DNA of 61,700 nt from a virus: the IMG/VR virus record IMGVR_UViG_3300021131_000006, positions 1 through 61,700 of that record; one strand, written 5' to 3'. Of this stretch, positions 33,927-43,520 are shown one piece after another. A model generated the notes under the pieces. It was not told the origin of the DNA. It did not search any database and saw only the letters and a program-made list of their open reading frames with translations. Each line of letters opens with the position of its first letter. Within the stretch, counting starts at the first letter, position 1. The translations under genes and the position numbers were made by a program.

Positions 33927-36900
33927 ATGAAAATTGTTAGCTTAAGTCCTACTTACATATCGGATGCCTCTTCTGCAAGAAGGCAACCGATTCCTGTTGA
34001 TGTAAATTTAGACCCAACTATAAATTCTCTTACAGCTCCATTTAAACAATCTAGACAAAATGGGTATATTTCTCCTGTTGGGGCAAATAAAAGTGCTGCA
34101 GGAATATTTTTGTATCTTCAAGGCGGATCTATGGATGGAGTTGTAAATCCTCCACCACCATCTTTTCCAACTGGAACAGGCGCATCAACAACACCAACAG
34201 GTAATTGTACTCCAGATACTTCCCCTACAACAGTTTCAAATTTAACAGCACAATACGAAAAAGATGCCAATGATAATTATACTGGAAGTGTAGTTGTAAA
34301 TTTTGATCTTGATTTATCTAATTTGCAGAATCAATTTTTTTCTTATCTTGCCGTTAGTTTGAGTGCAGATAATGGAACTACCTATAATTCAGTAACTCCA
34401 ATAAACCCTTACGACTCTACTCAAATTGATCCAAAATCTGTTCATCAAACAATAACTATTAAAAATCAATCCATAGGCGGTCTTTCAACGACTGGATTAT
34501 ACAATACTACTGGATTTACTAACGTTGCAATTTCTGTACAAGATGAAGCACATTGTACTAATGGATATGTTTTTGCCCCATTTACTAATACATATGTTTC
34601 TCCACTACCCGCTCCAGCACTACAATCAAAAAGTGACGTATCTTCATATTCAATAGTTACATCAAACATAGATAAAGTAAAAACTGATTTTCCAGGATTA
34701 TTTTTAGAAGAAGCATTTGAAGAATTTGTTTTTGAGCAAATAGATTTAACTTCGGATCAAGTGGATGCTGCTGTAAAAAGTTCCGCAACTGGATGGGTAT
34801 CAATGGGATCCCCGACTACCGTTAGTCCATTTAATGTATTTGCAGCAGATGGAAATCATAGATATATTAGAGCTTTCTTTATGGATGTTAACGGCGGCAA
34901 ATCACCTTATTCAAATTACGTACAAGCAACCCCAACACCATTAATACCAACTAATACATTACCTCCAAACGGAGTAAGTAAATCTTCTGGAGAATTTAGT
35001 GGGGATGATGTTATTATTCATTATAACCTGCCAGCAATATCCGATTCCGATCCAAACAAATTAGTTTCACTAAAGGTTATGTTATCTCCAACAGACCAAC
35101 CAACACAACAAGGGTTTTTTTATCATACAGTAGTTCATTCAGTTACTACTAATGGAACTGGTAGTGCTGGATCAAATACTATAATAGTTAATAGTGCAGC
35201 AAATCTTGTAATAGGTCGTTTAGTTTCTGGAACTGGTATAGCTGATGGAGCAGTAATTACAGCAATAAACGGAACAACAATTACATTATCTTTAAATAAT
35301 TCTGGTGATGTATCTGGTTCATTATTATTTTTTGATGCATCATTTACAATACCTAAAAACTTAATATTTTCACAACTTGGAAATTATTTTTCTTCATATT
35401 CTGGAAAGATATATGGAGTTTCTCAGTACGGAACTGAAAGTACATCTATAGCAAATATAGATACATTTTCACGAAATAATGCTATGACGACGTTAGTGCC
35501 AAAAGCAACAATTTCAAATGTTGTTGATGGGTACACAGTTCAATTTTCTCTTGGAAATAGCGGGGCAGATCATGGTTCAGTTTATCAGTTATTCATTGAT
35601 CCAACTGGATCTTTTGATACAGTTGACCTACCAGACTACATGGATGGAACATATTATTCTGGCGGGACATCTGGACAAAAAACATTAGTAGTTCAGTCTA
35701 TTTCAATGGAAAACGGCAATTTTGTTTTACCTGATGGAAAATCAATAAATACTTATATTGGTTATGGCATAACTGGAACTGGCATACCGACAAATACATG
35801 GGTAACTTCTATATCTGGTAGTGGACCATACACTCTTACTTTAAATAATAACTTAACAGAACAGGCTGCTGGTAATTATCATATGCAGTCTTTGGTGTAT
35901 TCTGGTCAAGGACCAGCTAATATATTTAATAATTATTATGCCACGCCTACATATTTGATTTTAAGATATTATGATATCTATGGATCTAGTTCTTTAAATT
36001 CATTAGTTTATCTAGTAACTCCAACCAATCCTTCCACATCTGTTATAAATAATTCCGTGCGTATCGGAGCACCAAGTGGTGCTATTTGGGTTGGAAATAG
36101 CGGAACAGCATCTGCAACTAATGGAGCAAGAATAGTTCTTGGAAGTTCTCAAGATGGAACCTATTCTGGTATATTTGCTTTTGACGGGGGTTCTACATCT
36201 CTCACCGCCCCAACAACATCTATCATATCAAATGATAATAATGGACATTCATATACATTTGAAACAGTTAATGCAAAAATTGCAAATTGGGTTGTTGGTA
36301 CTGATAGGATACAAAATTCTTTAGGTACCTCATCTAATTATGTTGGATTAGCTGCCACTGGCCCTTATTCATTCTGGGCTGGATCAACAACAAGTGGTGG
36401 AGACGCATCTGCAAACTTTACAGTAACCCCAACGGGTAATGTTTCAGCTAGAAATCTTTCTATATATGGTCGCAATTCAACTGCGTTAGCAGGTGCTAGC
36501 GGTGATGGAACAACCATGACTTATACAACATCATCACCTCATAATTTAGTAAGCGGTCAATACGTAACTATATCTAACACACTTCAAGGTGGGGATGCAA
36601 GATATAGCGTAAGCTCACAACAAATAACAGTAACAAGTCCAACAACATTTACTATATCTGGTTCTGGAACTGGCAATCTGTCTACGGGTTCGTTACTATT
36701 AACAACAGCTTTAATAACTGCTGGCTCTTATTTAACTATAATGTCTGACGGAACTGTAAACGCTTCTAATGCAAATATAACTGGTTCATTAAGAGTAAGC
36801 AAGTCTTCTTTCTTTGATAGCGATATTACAATATCAAGTACTGGATATTTACAAACAAATGGTTCAGGTGGTTCTTATGTAAGAGTGGGTGGTGCCAACT

Positions 36901-38468
36901 CGGGTATTGTAGCCTATAGCGGATCAGAAATAACAACTCAAATTTCCGCTACTAACGCTGGAGCAACTTTTGCAACAAAAAATGCTTATCTAGGTGGGCT
37001 TGATTTAAGTACTGCTTGGCATGTAACTTCAGGTTTAATTACTTCTAAAAACGGATTGCTAGAATTAAATGCAAATGATCCACTTAATAATGCTGCTTAT
37101 ATAACAGCTTATCCATTAAATTATGATAAAGCTCAATTAAATTATGGTACAAGATTATATGGTGGTACCAGTATATCTAATGGATACGCTTTAACAGTAG
37201 GAAGTTTACAGTTACCAAGTAGTACTGGCGGAGCAGGAACAATAACAAATGTAAGTGCTAGCGGTGACGGTACAACAATGACATATACAACATCTGTAGC
37301 TCATGGTCTGCAAGTAAAACAATCTGTTGTTATAACTGGTTTAGTTTATACTGGATCTGGTAATTCTGAAGTTGCATCACCATTTAACGTTTATTACAAA
37401 CCAGTTGATTCCGTACCAAGCTCAACAAGTTTTACAATTAAAGGATCTGGAACTGGTAGCGCAATAAATGGTAATATTTCATATGGGGCAAACTTTTCTG
37501 TAGATCATGCAGGATTCCTGAAAGCAACAAATGCTCAAATTTATGGAGATGTAAGAGCATCTTCATTTACTATAGATGGAAATAATTATTGGAATGATAC
37601 GGGTCATGAAGGTAATTTTAGAATTGGTGCATCGGCGGGAACTGAAAAGTTGCTTTCATTGCCTTCTGACATTAAAGGATATATGATATATGATTCAACA
37701 GATGGCTTAAGAGTTTATGGAAATATATCAGCAGTAACTGGTTTAATTGGTAATATAACAGCAACAAATCCAAAATATTGGACAATTAGAGATAAATGGA
37801 TTATATCTAATGAAGCCACGGATGCTAGTTATATTAAATTAGATGCAGAAACAGATGCTGTAACATCTTATGGACTTTCAGATAGACCAGGATATGCCAC
37901 TTCTTTTACTTCTACGATTACTGGCGGAGCTATAGGGTCTGCTTACGACCCTACAACAACCGCTACAACAAGTAAATCAACAACATCTTTAAGAGCTGGT
38001 CAGTTAGTTTCAGATCATTATATAACAGTTACGCCAGGATTAAATAGTGATGATCACATAGGAGCTTTTCAAGTTCTTTCACCAGTAAGTTCAACAAGCA
38101 ATCCAAATGCTCCAGTTATTTCGGTTGACCCTACTGGAAATTCTACTACATTTACTGAGACTGGAACAGATTTTGGCGGTGGGGCTTGGAGTAAAACTTA
38201 TTCTGGTTCAAACTTTATTTCAAATGCATCTGTTTCGTTTTTAAATTCAGGATCAGTTATACTTGGTAGTGGTTCTGGAATAACAGACGGTACAGCAACA
38301 GCAAGCTCATCTTATATTTATATAAATGGATTAGCGAGAATAAGAAACGGAACTCCAGTGGGAACTGGTACTGGTTCTTATATAAGAAATACATACGTGT
38401 CTGCCGTTAAGCCCTCACCTACCTCCAATACTGGTTTTGTTGGAGATCTATGGGTTCAGACTTCGTAA
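33927..38468 (+). CDS. Large tail fibre / minor tail protein
   Basis: 1513 residues, Ser/Thr/Gly/Asn-rich. The N-terminal region (residues ~1-75) has an IVSLSPTYISDASSARRQPIPVD segment that may anchor the fibre to the tail. Residues ~85-340 look like fibronectin-like domains (SNLTAQYEKDANDNYTGSVVVNF). Two ~70-residue units around 36490-36700 and 37250-37470 share GDGTTMTYTTS...HGL and end in TFTI(S/K)GSGTG. A second pair of similar modules has the GTGI segment near 35150-35330 and 35740-35890. The C-terminus is fibre-like (GSYIRNTYVSAVKPSP...GDLWVQT), resembling ends of repeat-rich actinophage fibres. Confidence 0.75.
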   Translation: MKIVSLSPTYISDASSARRQPIPVDVNLDPTINSLTAPFKQSRQNGYISPVGANKSAAGIFLYLQGGSMDGVVNPPPPSFPTGTGASTTPTGNCTPDTSPTTVSNLTAQYEKDANDNYTGSVVVNFDLDLSNLQNQFFSYLAVSLSADNGTTYNSVTPINPYDSTQIDPKSVHQTITIKNQSIGGLSTTGLYNTTGFTNVAISVQDEAHCTNGYVFAPFTNTYVSPLPAPALQSKSDVSSYSIVTSNIDKVKTDFPGLFLEEAFEEFVFEQIDLTSDQVDAAVKSSATGWVSMGSPTTVSPFNVFAADGNHRYIRAFFMDVNGGKSPYSNYVQATPTPLIPTNTLPPNGVSKSSGEFSGDDVIIHYNLPAISDSDPNKLVSLKVMLSPTDQPTQQGFFYHTVVHSVTTNGTGSAGSNTIIVNSAANLVIGRLVSGTGIADGAVITAINGTTITLSLNNSGDVSGSLLFFDASFTIPKNLIFSQLGNYFSSYSGKIYGVSQYGTESTSIANIDTFSRNNAMTTLVPKATISNVVDGYTVQFSLGNSGADHGSVYQLFIDPTGSFDTVDLPDYMDGTYYSGGTSGQKTLVVQSISMENGNFVLPDGKSINTYIGYGITGTGIPTNTWVTSISGSGPYTLTLNNNLTEQAAGNYHMQSLVYSGQGPANIFNNYYATPTYLILRYYDIYGSSSLNSLVYLVTPTNPSTSVINNSVRIGAPSGAIWVGNSGTASATNGARIVLGSSQDGTYSGIFAFDGGSTSLTAPTTSIISNDNNGHSYTFETVNAKIANWVVGTDRIQNSLGTSSNYVGLAATGPYSFWAGSTTSGGDASANFTVTPTGNVSARNLSIYGRNSTALAGASGDGTTMTYTTSSPHNLVSGQYVTISNTLQGGDARYSVSSQQITVTSPTTFTISGSGTGNLSTGSLLLTTALITAGSYLTIMSDGTVNASNANITGSLRVSKSSFFDSDITISSTGYLQTNGSGGSYVRVGGANSGIVAYSGSEITTQISATNAGATFATKNAYLGGLDLSTAWHVTSGLITSKNGLLELNANDPLNNAAYITAYPLNYDKAQLNYGTRLYGGTSISNGYALTVGSLQLPSSTGGAGTITNVSASGDGTTMTYTTSVAHGLQVKQSVVITGLVYTGSGNSEVASPFNVYYKPVDSVPSSTSFTIKGSGTGSAINGNISYGANFSVDHAGFLKATNAQIYGDVRASSFTIDGNNYWNDTGHEGNFRIGASAGTEKLLSLPSDIKGYMIYDSTDGLRVYGNISAVTGLIGNITATNPKYWTIRDKWIISNEATDASYIKLDAETDAVTSYGLSDRPGYATSFTSTITGGAIGSAYDPTTTATTSKSTTSLRAGQLVSDHYITVTPGLNSDDHIGAFQVLSPVSSTSNPNAPVISVDPTGNSTTFTETGTDFGGGAWSKTYSGSNFISNASVSFLNSGSVILGSGSGITDGTATASSSYIYINGLARIRNGTPVGTGTGSYIRNTYVSAVKPSPTSNTGFVGDLWVQTS

Positions 38469-38483
38469 GAAAGAATTTAAAAA

Positions 38484-41400
38484 ATGCCATTATACGTAAA
38501 GACTAGCGGAAGCGACCCAAGTGATCCAAATGCATCCCCATCTAGCGTATGGAATAAAATAAAAACTGTTTCCGTAAAAACTGCAACCGCTGTTTGGAAA
38601 GATGTAAAGGTTATTTATGTAAAAACTATTGCTGGAGTAGGCGGATGGAGAAGATTTTTTCCGACTACCGTCCCATATGCAGATAATTACCCGTATTTTT
38701 TAGATGCACAAAAACACATACCAGCTTGGATAGTTATAGGAACTATGCCAAATCCAAGTGCTCCCGCAGGAACTGGAAACGTTTATGTTCAAAATAAATT
38801 ACTTGGATATGTGGGGGACTGGGACCCTAACGGATATACAATAAGTAATTTTGATTGGTATGTAAACGGATTTACTGACCCAACCACCAGTCTGGGCGGG
38901 GTAACATTAAATAGTTCAACATATACAAGTTCTCCATTAACTATATCAAATACAAATTCAACTGATCCAATTTTATCTAATGATAAAACTTCTACACAAG
39001 TTCCTCAAATATTATTAGATTTTACATATGATGATTTATATGTTTCATTTACAGTTCAAGCAAATACCACAACAAAAGATACAGATGGAATTCATTATAT
39101 ATACGGAGAAGATTCAAGTGATGAAGGTTCTGCAAGAATTTATGTTGTTACTAACCCGCCAGTAAATATATCTAAACAGATCAGTTCATCTAATGGGTAT
39201 GGAAGTGGATCCATTTTATCTTATTCATCTTTATGGCAGATGACAGATGGCTACATGCCAAAAACATATACATATCAGTGGTTTAGTGCTGCTGTAAATT
39301 CTTATACAACTTTAAGTCAATTAACTCAAAATGGAAACCCTTTATCAAGCACCACGGTATCTCAGCCAATAACAAGTGCAGAAGTAGGTAAATATATATA
39401 TTGTGTAGAAACAGCTTCTAATGGAGGATCAAAATTTTTTAATGCTGGAGTTGGCACCTCAGCAGTAGCAGTATCTTCACAAAAAATTTCTACAGGAGTT
39501 ACCCAATTAACGCCCCCGACATTAGTTGCAAAATCCCCAACAGGTGTTATAAAAACAAGCGGAATAACAGCTGGTGACATTCTTTATTCTACACCAGGAA
39601 CGTATAAAGATAACAAAGGCTCTGTTGTAACTGTTTTTCAATGGGCAAAAACTTCATCAGGCGCACAAGATATTTATCCATATTCTTATCTTGGAGGGCA
39701 ATCTGGAGGGTACGAGGGTTATGATTCATCATCAACGCATACCGTTTCTGCTGACGAAGCTGGCGCACAAGATTATTTTATAGTAAGAGATCTTGTTCAA
39801 GGAAATGATTTAAAGTATTACGATTTCTTTTCTAATTTATATCAAGTAGTGAACGCACCATTACCTGCGCCTACATTTGCTAATGTTCAAAGTGGATATA
39901 GCGACGGAAATCATGATCATGGTGATGGTTTTCAAGGAACAGTGAATAATTATAATTCTGGATATACATATACAGCAGAATTAATAAGCCATACCTCTAC
40001 ATTACCCACCCCTCCAATTTTTAATTGGCAAACTGTACCAATTTCATCTTCTCATTCTTGGGCTTTTTATGTTAGCAATATGTCACCAGGAAGTAGTGCC
40101 ACTTTTAAAATAACTGTTAGTGCAAATGGGTATAGTTCAAATTCAGCAAATGTAACTGGTACAGCTGTTTTTGCACCAGATCCATTTAATTATTATATAA
40201 CCGATACCACGCAAATACCAGATCAAAATCCCTATGTATCTTTAGTTGATTTGGGTAATAATACATTTCAAATTAAATGGAGTAAGCAATCATCTTCTAC
40301 TAATGTAGGTTTTTGGTTTGCCCATTACGATGGAGTTGTTTATGGTACTACTTCGCCCTACACCTGGGCCTCTCAACAAAATAATTCTGAAGTTGTTTCA
40401 AGTCCTATCACATTTACTTCATCTGGAACTGAAAATCTCTACCTATCAACTCATAGTAAAGATCCAAATAAAGTTACATTAAGTGTAGATGCATCTGATC
40501 ATACAGATAGTTGGGTTGTTAGCTATACTATTAGTGGTTTAGCTTCAGGAACTGGCACATTTAATAATGTATTATATAAGTCTATGCCACAAGATATACT
40601 GGTTTACGAAGGAAATACAATAACAATAAATTCTATATATGCTCAAAATATATATTTTACAACATATGCCAGCAATAGTAATTCTAGTCAATCTGTAAAG
40701 CCAGAATATCAAATTGTTCAAACTTATGGCGGTGGAGAATTAGTAAATCATCCATATTATACTGGAACTTCAGAATGTAATCCACTTAATGGATCGTATG
40801 CAAAATTACCTTCAGTAACTGGACCACTTTACGATAAAGTTCCTGCAGATACAAATGTTCAAGTTTTTAATGGAAATTATGTAAAAACTGTATATAGATT
40901 TAGTGCACAAGAAGCTTTATCCGCTGCTACGAATTCTATCTGTTCAATACCTGGCTTAACCCCTTCACTTTCATCTCCTACACAAACTTCAGATGGTTTT
41001 ACATTTTCTCTTAGCAATTATGATGCAAATTATTCCTGGTCAATTAATACAAGTGCAGGAACATTGAGTCCATCAAGTGTTACTGGAAATAATACATTTA
41101 CCGTTTCTGGATTAAGTAATGGTCAGAGTGCAACAGTAACAGTTAGTACTTCTAGGGTAGGTTATACTAATGGTTCTGCATCCGTAACAGGTAATGGAAC
41201 AGTTACTTATTATGTTGGAACTTCAAATTGTAGTACTCAAAACAATTATTATATTTATGCTCCCTATGTAACTGGACCTTTTACAGGATCTTCGCTCCCA
41301 ACAGATACGCAATTTACAGGATCTCAATCAATAACAAAAACTGTATACAGATTAACTTCAGACGCTGCTTTATCAGCAGCAGCTAATTCTCTTTGTACAG

Positions 41401-42455
41401 TTGCTCCCGCACCTACTGCAACACGTGGCTCGTTTTATGGCGGTACAGTTCCAGGTCAAAGTGCTATATATGATGTAGGAACATTTACAAATACAACAAA
41501 TTATACAACATACATTAGAAGAGCAGACGCAAATAATACACTTCTTGCAAGCAGTACAAATGCTACAACAACTTTATATACAATTACATCTGCTGATATC
41601 GGCTATCAATTATATGGTTATTCCGTAGCAACTGGTCCAGGCGGAACTGCTAATAGCGGTGCTGTATTTAGTTCATATATTACCGCAGTTACCTATTATA
41701 TTGGAACTTCGTTATGTGATTTGAATAATAATTATTATATTACTACTCCCTATGTAACTGGACCATATACTGCTAATTCAATGCCTTCTGATACTACAGC
41801 TAATAATTCAGGAAGAATAACCAAAACTGTTTATAGAGCGACATCTGCAGATGCGTTATCTGCAGCAGCAAATGCAAATTGCACCGTTGCGCCACCATTT
41901 TTCCCACCGTTCTTCCCACCGTTCTTCCCACCATTCTTCCCACCATTCTTCCCACCATTCTTCCCACCATACTTTGCTCCAGTAGTAACATACTACACTG
42001 GAAGCTCTATTTGTGATATTCAGCTCGGTACTTATAATCAGGCACCTTCAGTGTCTGGTCCAACTACTGGATCCTCTCTTCCAACGGATACAACTGTTAC
42101 TGGATTAAGAACTGTAACAAAAACTGTTTATAGATTAACTTCAAATGATGCACTTGCTGCAGCAGCAAATGGTGCTTGCACAGTTGCGCCATCACCATTC
42201 TTCCCACCATTCTTCCCACCATTCTTCCCACCATTCTTCCCACCATTCTTCCCATTCTTCCCACCGTTCTTCCCGCCATACTTTGCTCCATCATGTGTAC
42301 CAAATTGTCAAGTAAGTACCGTATCTCAAACTACAATTGGAAGCGGCGTAAATGCAAAATGTCAAACAGTTACTTATTATTCTGATCTTAATGGTTGTGG
42401 TCCATGTTCCCCATCTTCAACTACAAGTACAGTACCAGGAACTTGTTCACAATAA
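38484..42455 (+). CDS. Large tail protein with tandem repeats, two FFPP tracts, Cys-rich end
   Basis: 1323 residues. The N-terminus (residues 1-60) is a basic anchor: WNKIKTVSVKTATAVWKDVKVIYVKT. Next come several Ig/fibronectin-like domains. From residue ~758 there are four ~65-residue repeats starting YY(T/V/I)G(T/S)S.C and ending LSAAAN..C(T)VAP. An FFPP tract follows repeat 3 (28 residues) and repeat 4 (30 residues), each bounded by VAP and YFAP. The C-terminus has seven cysteines (SCVPNC, KC, GCGPC, TC). It is the last tail gene and probably forms a host-contact appendage. It shares the FFPP/Cys-tip design with the gene at 1441. Confidence 0.75.
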   Translation: MPLYVKTSGSDPSDPNASPSSVWNKIKTVSVKTATAVWKDVKVIYVKTIAGVGGWRRFFPTTVPYADNYPYFLDAQKHIPAWIVIGTMPNPSAPAGTGNVYVQNKLLGYVGDWDPNGYTISNFDWYVNGFTDPTTSLGGVTLNSSTYTSSPLTISNTNSTDPILSNDKTSTQVPQILLDFTYDDLYVSFTVQANTTTKDTDGIHYIYGEDSSDEGSARIYVVTNPPVNISKQISSSNGYGSGSILSYSSLWQMTDGYMPKTYTYQWFSAAVNSYTTLSQLTQNGNPLSSTTVSQPITSAEVGKYIYCVETASNGGSKFFNAGVGTSAVAVSSQKISTGVTQLTPPTLVAKSPTGVIKTSGITAGDILYSTPGTYKDNKGSVVTVFQWAKTSSGAQDIYPYSYLGGQSGGYEGYDSSSTHTVSADEAGAQDYFIVRDLVQGNDLKYYDFFSNLYQVVNAPLPAPTFANVQSGYSDGNHDHGDGFQGTVNNYNSGYTYTAELISHTSTLPTPPIFNWQTVPISSSHSWAFYVSNMSPGSSATFKITVSANGYSSNSANVTGTAVFAPDPFNYYITDTTQIPDQNPYVSLVDLGNNTFQIKWSKQSSSTNVGFWFAHYDGVVYGTTSPYTWASQQNNSEVVSSPITFTSSGTENLYLSTHSKDPNKVTLSVDASDHTDSWVVSYTISGLASGTGTFNNVLYKSMPQDILVYEGNTITINSIYAQNIYFTTYASNSNSSQSVKPEYQIVQTYGGGELVNHPYYTGTSECNPLNGSYAKLPSVTGPLYDKVPADTNVQVFNGNYVKTVYRFSAQEALSAATNSICSIPGLTPSLSSPTQTSDGFTFSLSNYDANYSWSINTSAGTLSPSSVTGNNTFTVSGLSNGQSATVTVSTSRVGYTNGSASVTGNGTVTYYVGTSNCSTQNNYYIYAPYVTGPFTGSSLPTDTQFTGSQSITKTVYRLTSDAALSAAANSLCTVAPAPTATRGSFYGGTVPGQSAIYDVGTFTNTTNYTTYIRRADANNTLLASSTNATTTLYTITSADIGYQLYGYSVATGPGGTANSGAVFSSYITAVTYYIGTSLCDLNNNYYITTPYVTGPYTANSMPSDTTANNSGRITKTVYRATSADALSAAANANCTVAPPFFPPFFPPFFPPFFPPFFPPFFPPYFAPVVTYYTGSSICDIQLGTYNQAPSVSGPTTGSSLPTDTTVTGLRTVTKTVYRLTSNDALAAAANGACTVAPSPFFPPFFPPFFPPFFPPFFPFFPPFFPPYFAPSCVPNCQVSTVSQTTIGSGVNAKCQTVTYYSDLNGCGPCSPSSTTSTVPGTCSQ
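40755..42191 (+). repeat. Four ~65-aa repeats in tail protein
   Basis: Units begin at 40755, 41208, 41694 and 41991. Each carries YY.G(T/S)S.C, then (A/T)P.V(T/S)GP, then P(A/S/T)DT, T(K)TVYR.(T/S)....ALSAA.N and a second Cys. The two cysteines per unit could pair. Units 1 and 2, and 2 and 3, are separated by Ig-like domains; an FFPP tract separates 3 and 4. Confidence 0.85.
41892..41975 (+). repeat. FFPP tract 2 (84 bp, 28 codons)
   Basis: Seven PPFF/PPYF units in perfect register, encoded by near-identical 12-bp repeats with CCA/CCG switches. It links repeats 3 and 4 of the tail protein. Confidence 0.95.
42195..42284 (+). repeat. FFPP tract 3 (90 bp, 30 codons)
   Basis: Same unit as tracts 1 and 2, with one shortened FFP unit, ending in PPYFAP like tract 2. 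It links repeat 4 to the cysteine-rich C-terminus. Confidence 0.95.
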
Positions 42456-42462
42456 TGTTTTA

Positions 42463-42471
42463 TGATAAGAT
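42463..42471 (+). promoter_or_regulatory. Extended -10-like TGATAAGAT (leaderless start)
   Basis: Begins 8 nt after the tail gene stop and ends exactly 6 nt before ATG 42478, the same spacing as at 6162 and 47820. There is no SD before that ATG. Confidence 0.5.
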
Positions 42472-42477
42472 GTTAAA

Positions 42478-42753
42478 ATGAAAACTATGGTAAAAGTTTA
42501 TGTTAAAGAAGATCCAGTTGGGACATTTACAATAATGGAAAATGCTACAGATTATTGGCAAAAATTTAAACAAGCTTGTTCATTAAATCCCACAGTCACA
42601 GAACTAGAATCTTCAAATGGATATTTGTTTAATTTTATAGTAGATAGTGATGTTAAAGCAGAAATTTTACTTGGAGAAGAGTCTTTACCTTTTGTTGCAG
42701 CCTTTAGAAGTAATCCGACATTTGAAGTAGTAGAGATACCAGATAATGACTGA
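42478..42753 (+). CDS. Small hypothetical protein after FFPP tail gene
   Basis: 91 residues, probably leaderless from ATG 42478; ATG 42487 is an alternative. Alternating beta/alpha pattern with MVKVYVKEDPVGTF at the start and FRSNPTFEVVEIP at the end; no family recognised. It occupies the same slot after an FFPP gene as the gene at 2535 and overlaps the CGCFM gene by 8 nt. Confidence 0.65.
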   Translation: MKTMVKVYVKEDPVGTFTIMENATDYWQKFKQACSLNPTVTELESSNGYLFNFIVDSDVKAEILLGEESLPFVAAFRSNPTFEVVEIPDND

Positions 42754-43003
42754 AGAAGAATTAACTCCTTGGGATATATATAAAAAAACGGGATCTTTGG
42801 ATAAGCCTAAAACAGCAAAACCTTGGGATGTATTAAATCCTAGTACAGAATGGCTATCTAAAGAAGAGTCTGATTTAAGATATGATATATGTAAAACTTG
42901 CCCAGAGCTAATGAATATAACAAATCAATGCAAAAAATGTGGTTGTTTTATGCCCGTAAAATCTAAAATAAAACATGCATCCTGCCCAATTGGCAAATGG
43001 TAA
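42746..43003 (+). CDS. Small CxxC/CxxCGCFM cysteine-motif protein (paralogue)
   Basis: 85 residues. N-terminal half with two PWD motifs (TPWDIYKKTG, KPWDVLNPS); C-terminal half with CKTC, CKKCGCFM and CPIGKW, five cysteines in the spacing seen in the 3003 gene. Likely a zinc or metal knuckle. Both copies lie two genes after an FFPP tail gene. A role with the Cys-rich tips of those proteins is possible (inference). Confidence 0.78.
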   Translation: MTEEELTPWDIYKKTGSLDKPKTAKPWDVLNPSTEWLSKEESDLRYDICKTCPELMNITNQCKKCGCFMPVKSKIKHASCPIGKW

Positions 43004-43015
43004 ATAATTAAATTA

Positions 43016-43024
43016 TGATATAAT
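43016..43024 (+). promoter_or_regulatory. Extended -10 promoter TGATATAAT
   Basis: Within the 37-bp gap before ATG 43041, which has a strong AAGGAGG SD. One of the recurrent TG(G/A)TATAAT sites. Confidence 0.6.
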
Positions 43025-43040
43025 AAGGAAGGAGGAAAAT

Positions 43041-43274
43041 ATGACAATAGAACTTACAAATGCAGAAAAAATTCAAGTAGTAGATCAACATCTAAGAAAT
43101 TTGATTTACAGTCAGTACAACATTGGATTAAGCATTAAAGAAAATCAAGCAGTTGCTATGCCAGACCAATCAGCAATTGATGCTTTAAACTTACAGCTTA
43201 ATGATTTATCTGCCAAGAAAACAGCATTAGAGGCAGAACTAGCAACACTCCAAGCAGCCACACCTTCTAACTAA
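43041..43274 (+). CDS. Small coiled-coil protein
   Basis: 77 residues, ATG after GGAAGGAGG. Heptad-like helices in LTNAEKIQVVDQHLRNLIYSQYNIG and DALNLQLNDLSAKKTALEAELATLQ. No enzyme motif. It may be a structural or regulatory helper; the next short ORF is similar in character. Confidence 0.7.
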   Translation: MTIELTNAEKIQVVDQHLRNLIYSQYNIGLSIKENQAVAMPDQSAIDALNLQLNDLSAKKTALEAELATLQAATPSN

Positions 43275-43289
43275 TAGAAACGGAACATA

Positions 43290-43466
43290 ATGGAAAAAGC
43301 GGAATTAATTATTACCGCCCTACAACAACGTATAGGCGAATTAACATCTAATTATGAAGTTCAAATTGCCATGTTAAGAGCAGAACTTACAATGTTAATG
43401 GATCAAGAAAAAGAAAACGCCATTCAGAACTATAGCGATAGTTTAAAAAACATTACTGCGCAATAA
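43290..43466 (+). CDS. 58-aa coiled-coil protein
   Basis: ATG 43290 to TAA 43466. The peptide (MEKAELIITALQQRIGEL...) is one long amphipathic helix with Met/Leu heptads and ends in SLKNITAQ. It sits 15 nt after the preceding coiled-coil gene. Codon use and composition are like those of its neighbours. Confidence 0.65.
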   Translation: MEKAELIITALQQRIGELTSNYEVQIAMLRAELTMLMDQEKENAIQNYSDSLKNITAQ

Positions 43467-43520
43467 TTGCTTCATAAAATAAAGCACTGTATATTAGTCT
43501 TTAACTTGAAAGGTTATTAA

